Assembly: GCA_040882845.1 (NCBI GenBank) | Contig: JBBEAM010000009.1 | Span: 310,001-374,000 of the forward strand | Direction of reading: 5' to 3' | Source: JBBEAM01 sp040882845 | Lineage (GTDB): Bacteria > Pseudomonadota > Alphaproteobacteria > Kiloniellales > DSM-21159 | Length of the DNA stretch: 64,000 nt | In this document: positions 63,162 to 64,000 of the stretch, one piece after another | How the letters are laid out: each line of letters starts with the position of its first letter | Position numbering within the stretch: the stretch's first letter is position 1 | Made by a program: the position numbers and the translations under genes | The notes under the pieces: model-generated | Told to the model about the DNA's origin: nothing | Databases searched by the model: none | The model's input: the letters and a program-made list of their open reading frames with translations, nothing else

Positions 63162-64000
63162 ATGATATATCTCCAACTTCTCGGTGGCCTGGTGCTGCTG
63201 GTCCTGGGCGGCGATGCCCTGGTTCGCGGCGCCGTCGCCGTCGCCAGGCGCTTCGGCGTCTCGCCCCTGCTGATCGGGCTGACCTTGGTCGGCTTCGGCA
63301 CCTCGACCCCCGAGCTGGTGACCAGCCTGCAGGCGGCTTTCCTCGGATCTCCGGGGATCGCGATCGGCAACGTGATCGGCAGCAACACCGCCAACATTCT
63401 GCTGATCCTGGGCGTGGCCGCGGTGATCTTTCCGGTCGCGACCGCCCGCGACGCTCTGCTGCGCGACGGCGGCGCGGTCCTCTTCGCCGCGCTCGCGGCG
63501 GTTGCGATCGTGCTCCATGGAGAGCTGTTCCGTTCCGCCGGCGCGATCCTCGTCGTCCTGCTGCTCGCCTATGTGCTCTACAGCTATCTGCGCGAGCGCC
63601 GGAGCGGAGGTGCGGCCGCGGCCATGCATGAAGGCGAGGTGGAGATCGCCGAGCCGGGACCGAAAGGCCTGCCGCTCGCGCTGCTCTTCGCCTTCGGCGG
63701 GATCGCGCTGACCATCCTCGGCGCCGATCTCCTGGTCAAGGGGGCGATCCATCTCGCCAGCGCAGCCGGGATTTCCGAGACCCTGCTCGGTCTGACAATC
63801 GTCGCCGTGGGAACCTCCCTGCCGGAACTGGTGACTTCGGTCGCCGCCGCCCTGCGCCGGCACGGCGACATCGCCTTCGGCAACGTGCTCGGCAGCAACA
63901 TCTACAACGTCCTCGGCATCCTGGGAGTCACGGCCCTGGTCAAGCCGATCCCGGTGCCGGTGGAGATTGCCGGCTTCGACGTCTGGGTGATGCTGGGGGC
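63162..64000 (+). CDS. Calcium/sodium antiporter, YrbG-like (partial, C-terminus missing)
   Basis: The first 279 codons, from ATG 63162 (MIYLQLLGGLVLLVLGGDAL), are in the window; the gene runs off the right edge. Two inverted halves each carry the alpha-repeat: GLTLVGFGTSTPELVTSLQA with GNVIGSNTANILLILG in the first (about residue 39-90), and GLTIVAVGTSLPELVTSVAA with GNVLGSNIYNVLGILG in the second (about 206-255). The conserved Glu in TPELVTS and LPELVTS binds the cation. It is an inner-membrane K+-independent Ca2+/Na+ exchanger. Confidence 0.9.
   Translation, partial: MIYLQLLGGLVLLVLGGDALVRGAVAVARRFGVSPLLIGLTLVGFGTSTPELVTSLQAAFLGSPGIAIGNVIGSNTANILLILGVAAVIFPVATARDALLRDGGAVLFAALAAVAIVLHGELFRSAGAILVVLLLAYVLYSYLRERRSGGAAAAMHEGEVEIAEPGPKGLPLALLFAFGGIALTILGADLLVKGAIHLASAAGISETLLGLTIVAVGTSLPELVTSVAAALRRHGDIAFGNVLGSNIYNVLGILGVTALVKPIPVPVEIAGFDVWVMLG

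Overview
The window is high-GC, densely coded DNA from a heterotrophic alphaproteobacterium, probably of the Rhodospirillales type. The evidence is the strongly GC-biased codon use, a DUF1491 protein, a BetI-like regulator, a ScfR/RamB-type regulator beside methylcitrate genes, several polyamine-type ABC transporters and a tandem glycine riboswitch. I see no rRNA, tRNA, CRISPR array or insertion sequence. Both ends cut a gene: a spermidine-synthase-like gene at the left and a Ca2+/Na+ exchanger gene at the right.

Layout. 1-2.6 kb: partial synthase, lipoprotein, SpmA/SpmB-like membrane protein, DUF1491 and a small unknown. 2.6-3.6 kb: an AT-richer islet with a HARE-HTH-like protein, a perfect palindrome, a possible 24-residue peptide and a terminator. 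3.6-9.3 kb: propionate module, with a ScfR/RamB-type regulator divergent from thioesterase-prpD-prpB-prpC. 9.3-14.2 kb: amidotransferase, Bcr/CflA-type exporter, two alpha/beta hydrolases, an unassigned TIM-barrel protein and a small anchored protein.

14.4-37.1 kb is a large amine-catabolism region. It holds an orphan polyamine-type binding protein, a nucleoside deaminase, a methyltransferase, two cupins, PuuB-like, SpuC-like and PuuC-like enzymes, a flavin amine oxidase, enoyl-CoA hydratase, ADP-forming acyl-CoA synthetase, a GcvT/DmdA-like demethylase, two paralogous COG1233 flavoproteins, a second class III aminotransferase, a BetI-like TetR regulator with an operator-like palindrome, an acyl-CoA dehydrogenase, and a permease-permease-ATPase set without its own binding protein. 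The parts suggest uptake of an amine, removal of amino or methyl groups, oxidation to an acid, CoA activation and beta-oxidation. The substrate is unknown, and this is the best candidate here for an undescribed pathway.

37.1-40.2 kb: a 24-codon basic microprotein gene with a strong ribosome binding site and terminator, an unknown protein whose promoter carries an inverted repeat, a sulfatase/phosphonate monoester hydrolase-like enzyme and a DUF302 protein. 40.4-45.7 kb: a complete second polyamine-type ABC operon, including a permease with an unusual coiled-coil insertion, followed by a conserved unknown. 45.8-55.1 kb: surface-glycan genes (two glycosyltransferases, flippase, three methyltransferases, DUF354 protein, multi-pass membrane protein, TPR protein); the middle of this block is less GC-biased than its surroundings. 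55.2-60.1 kb: a structured leader with a terminator, a tandem glycine riboswitch and gcvT-gcvH-gcvP. 60.1-64 kb: CHASE-type histidine kinase, MesD-like core methionine synthase and the partial exchanger.

The gcv operon, methionine synthase and GcvT-like demethylase all deal with folate-linked one-carbon units or methyl groups, and the methylcitrate module would absorb propionyl-CoA. That gives a plausible, inferred link between the amine region and central metabolism.
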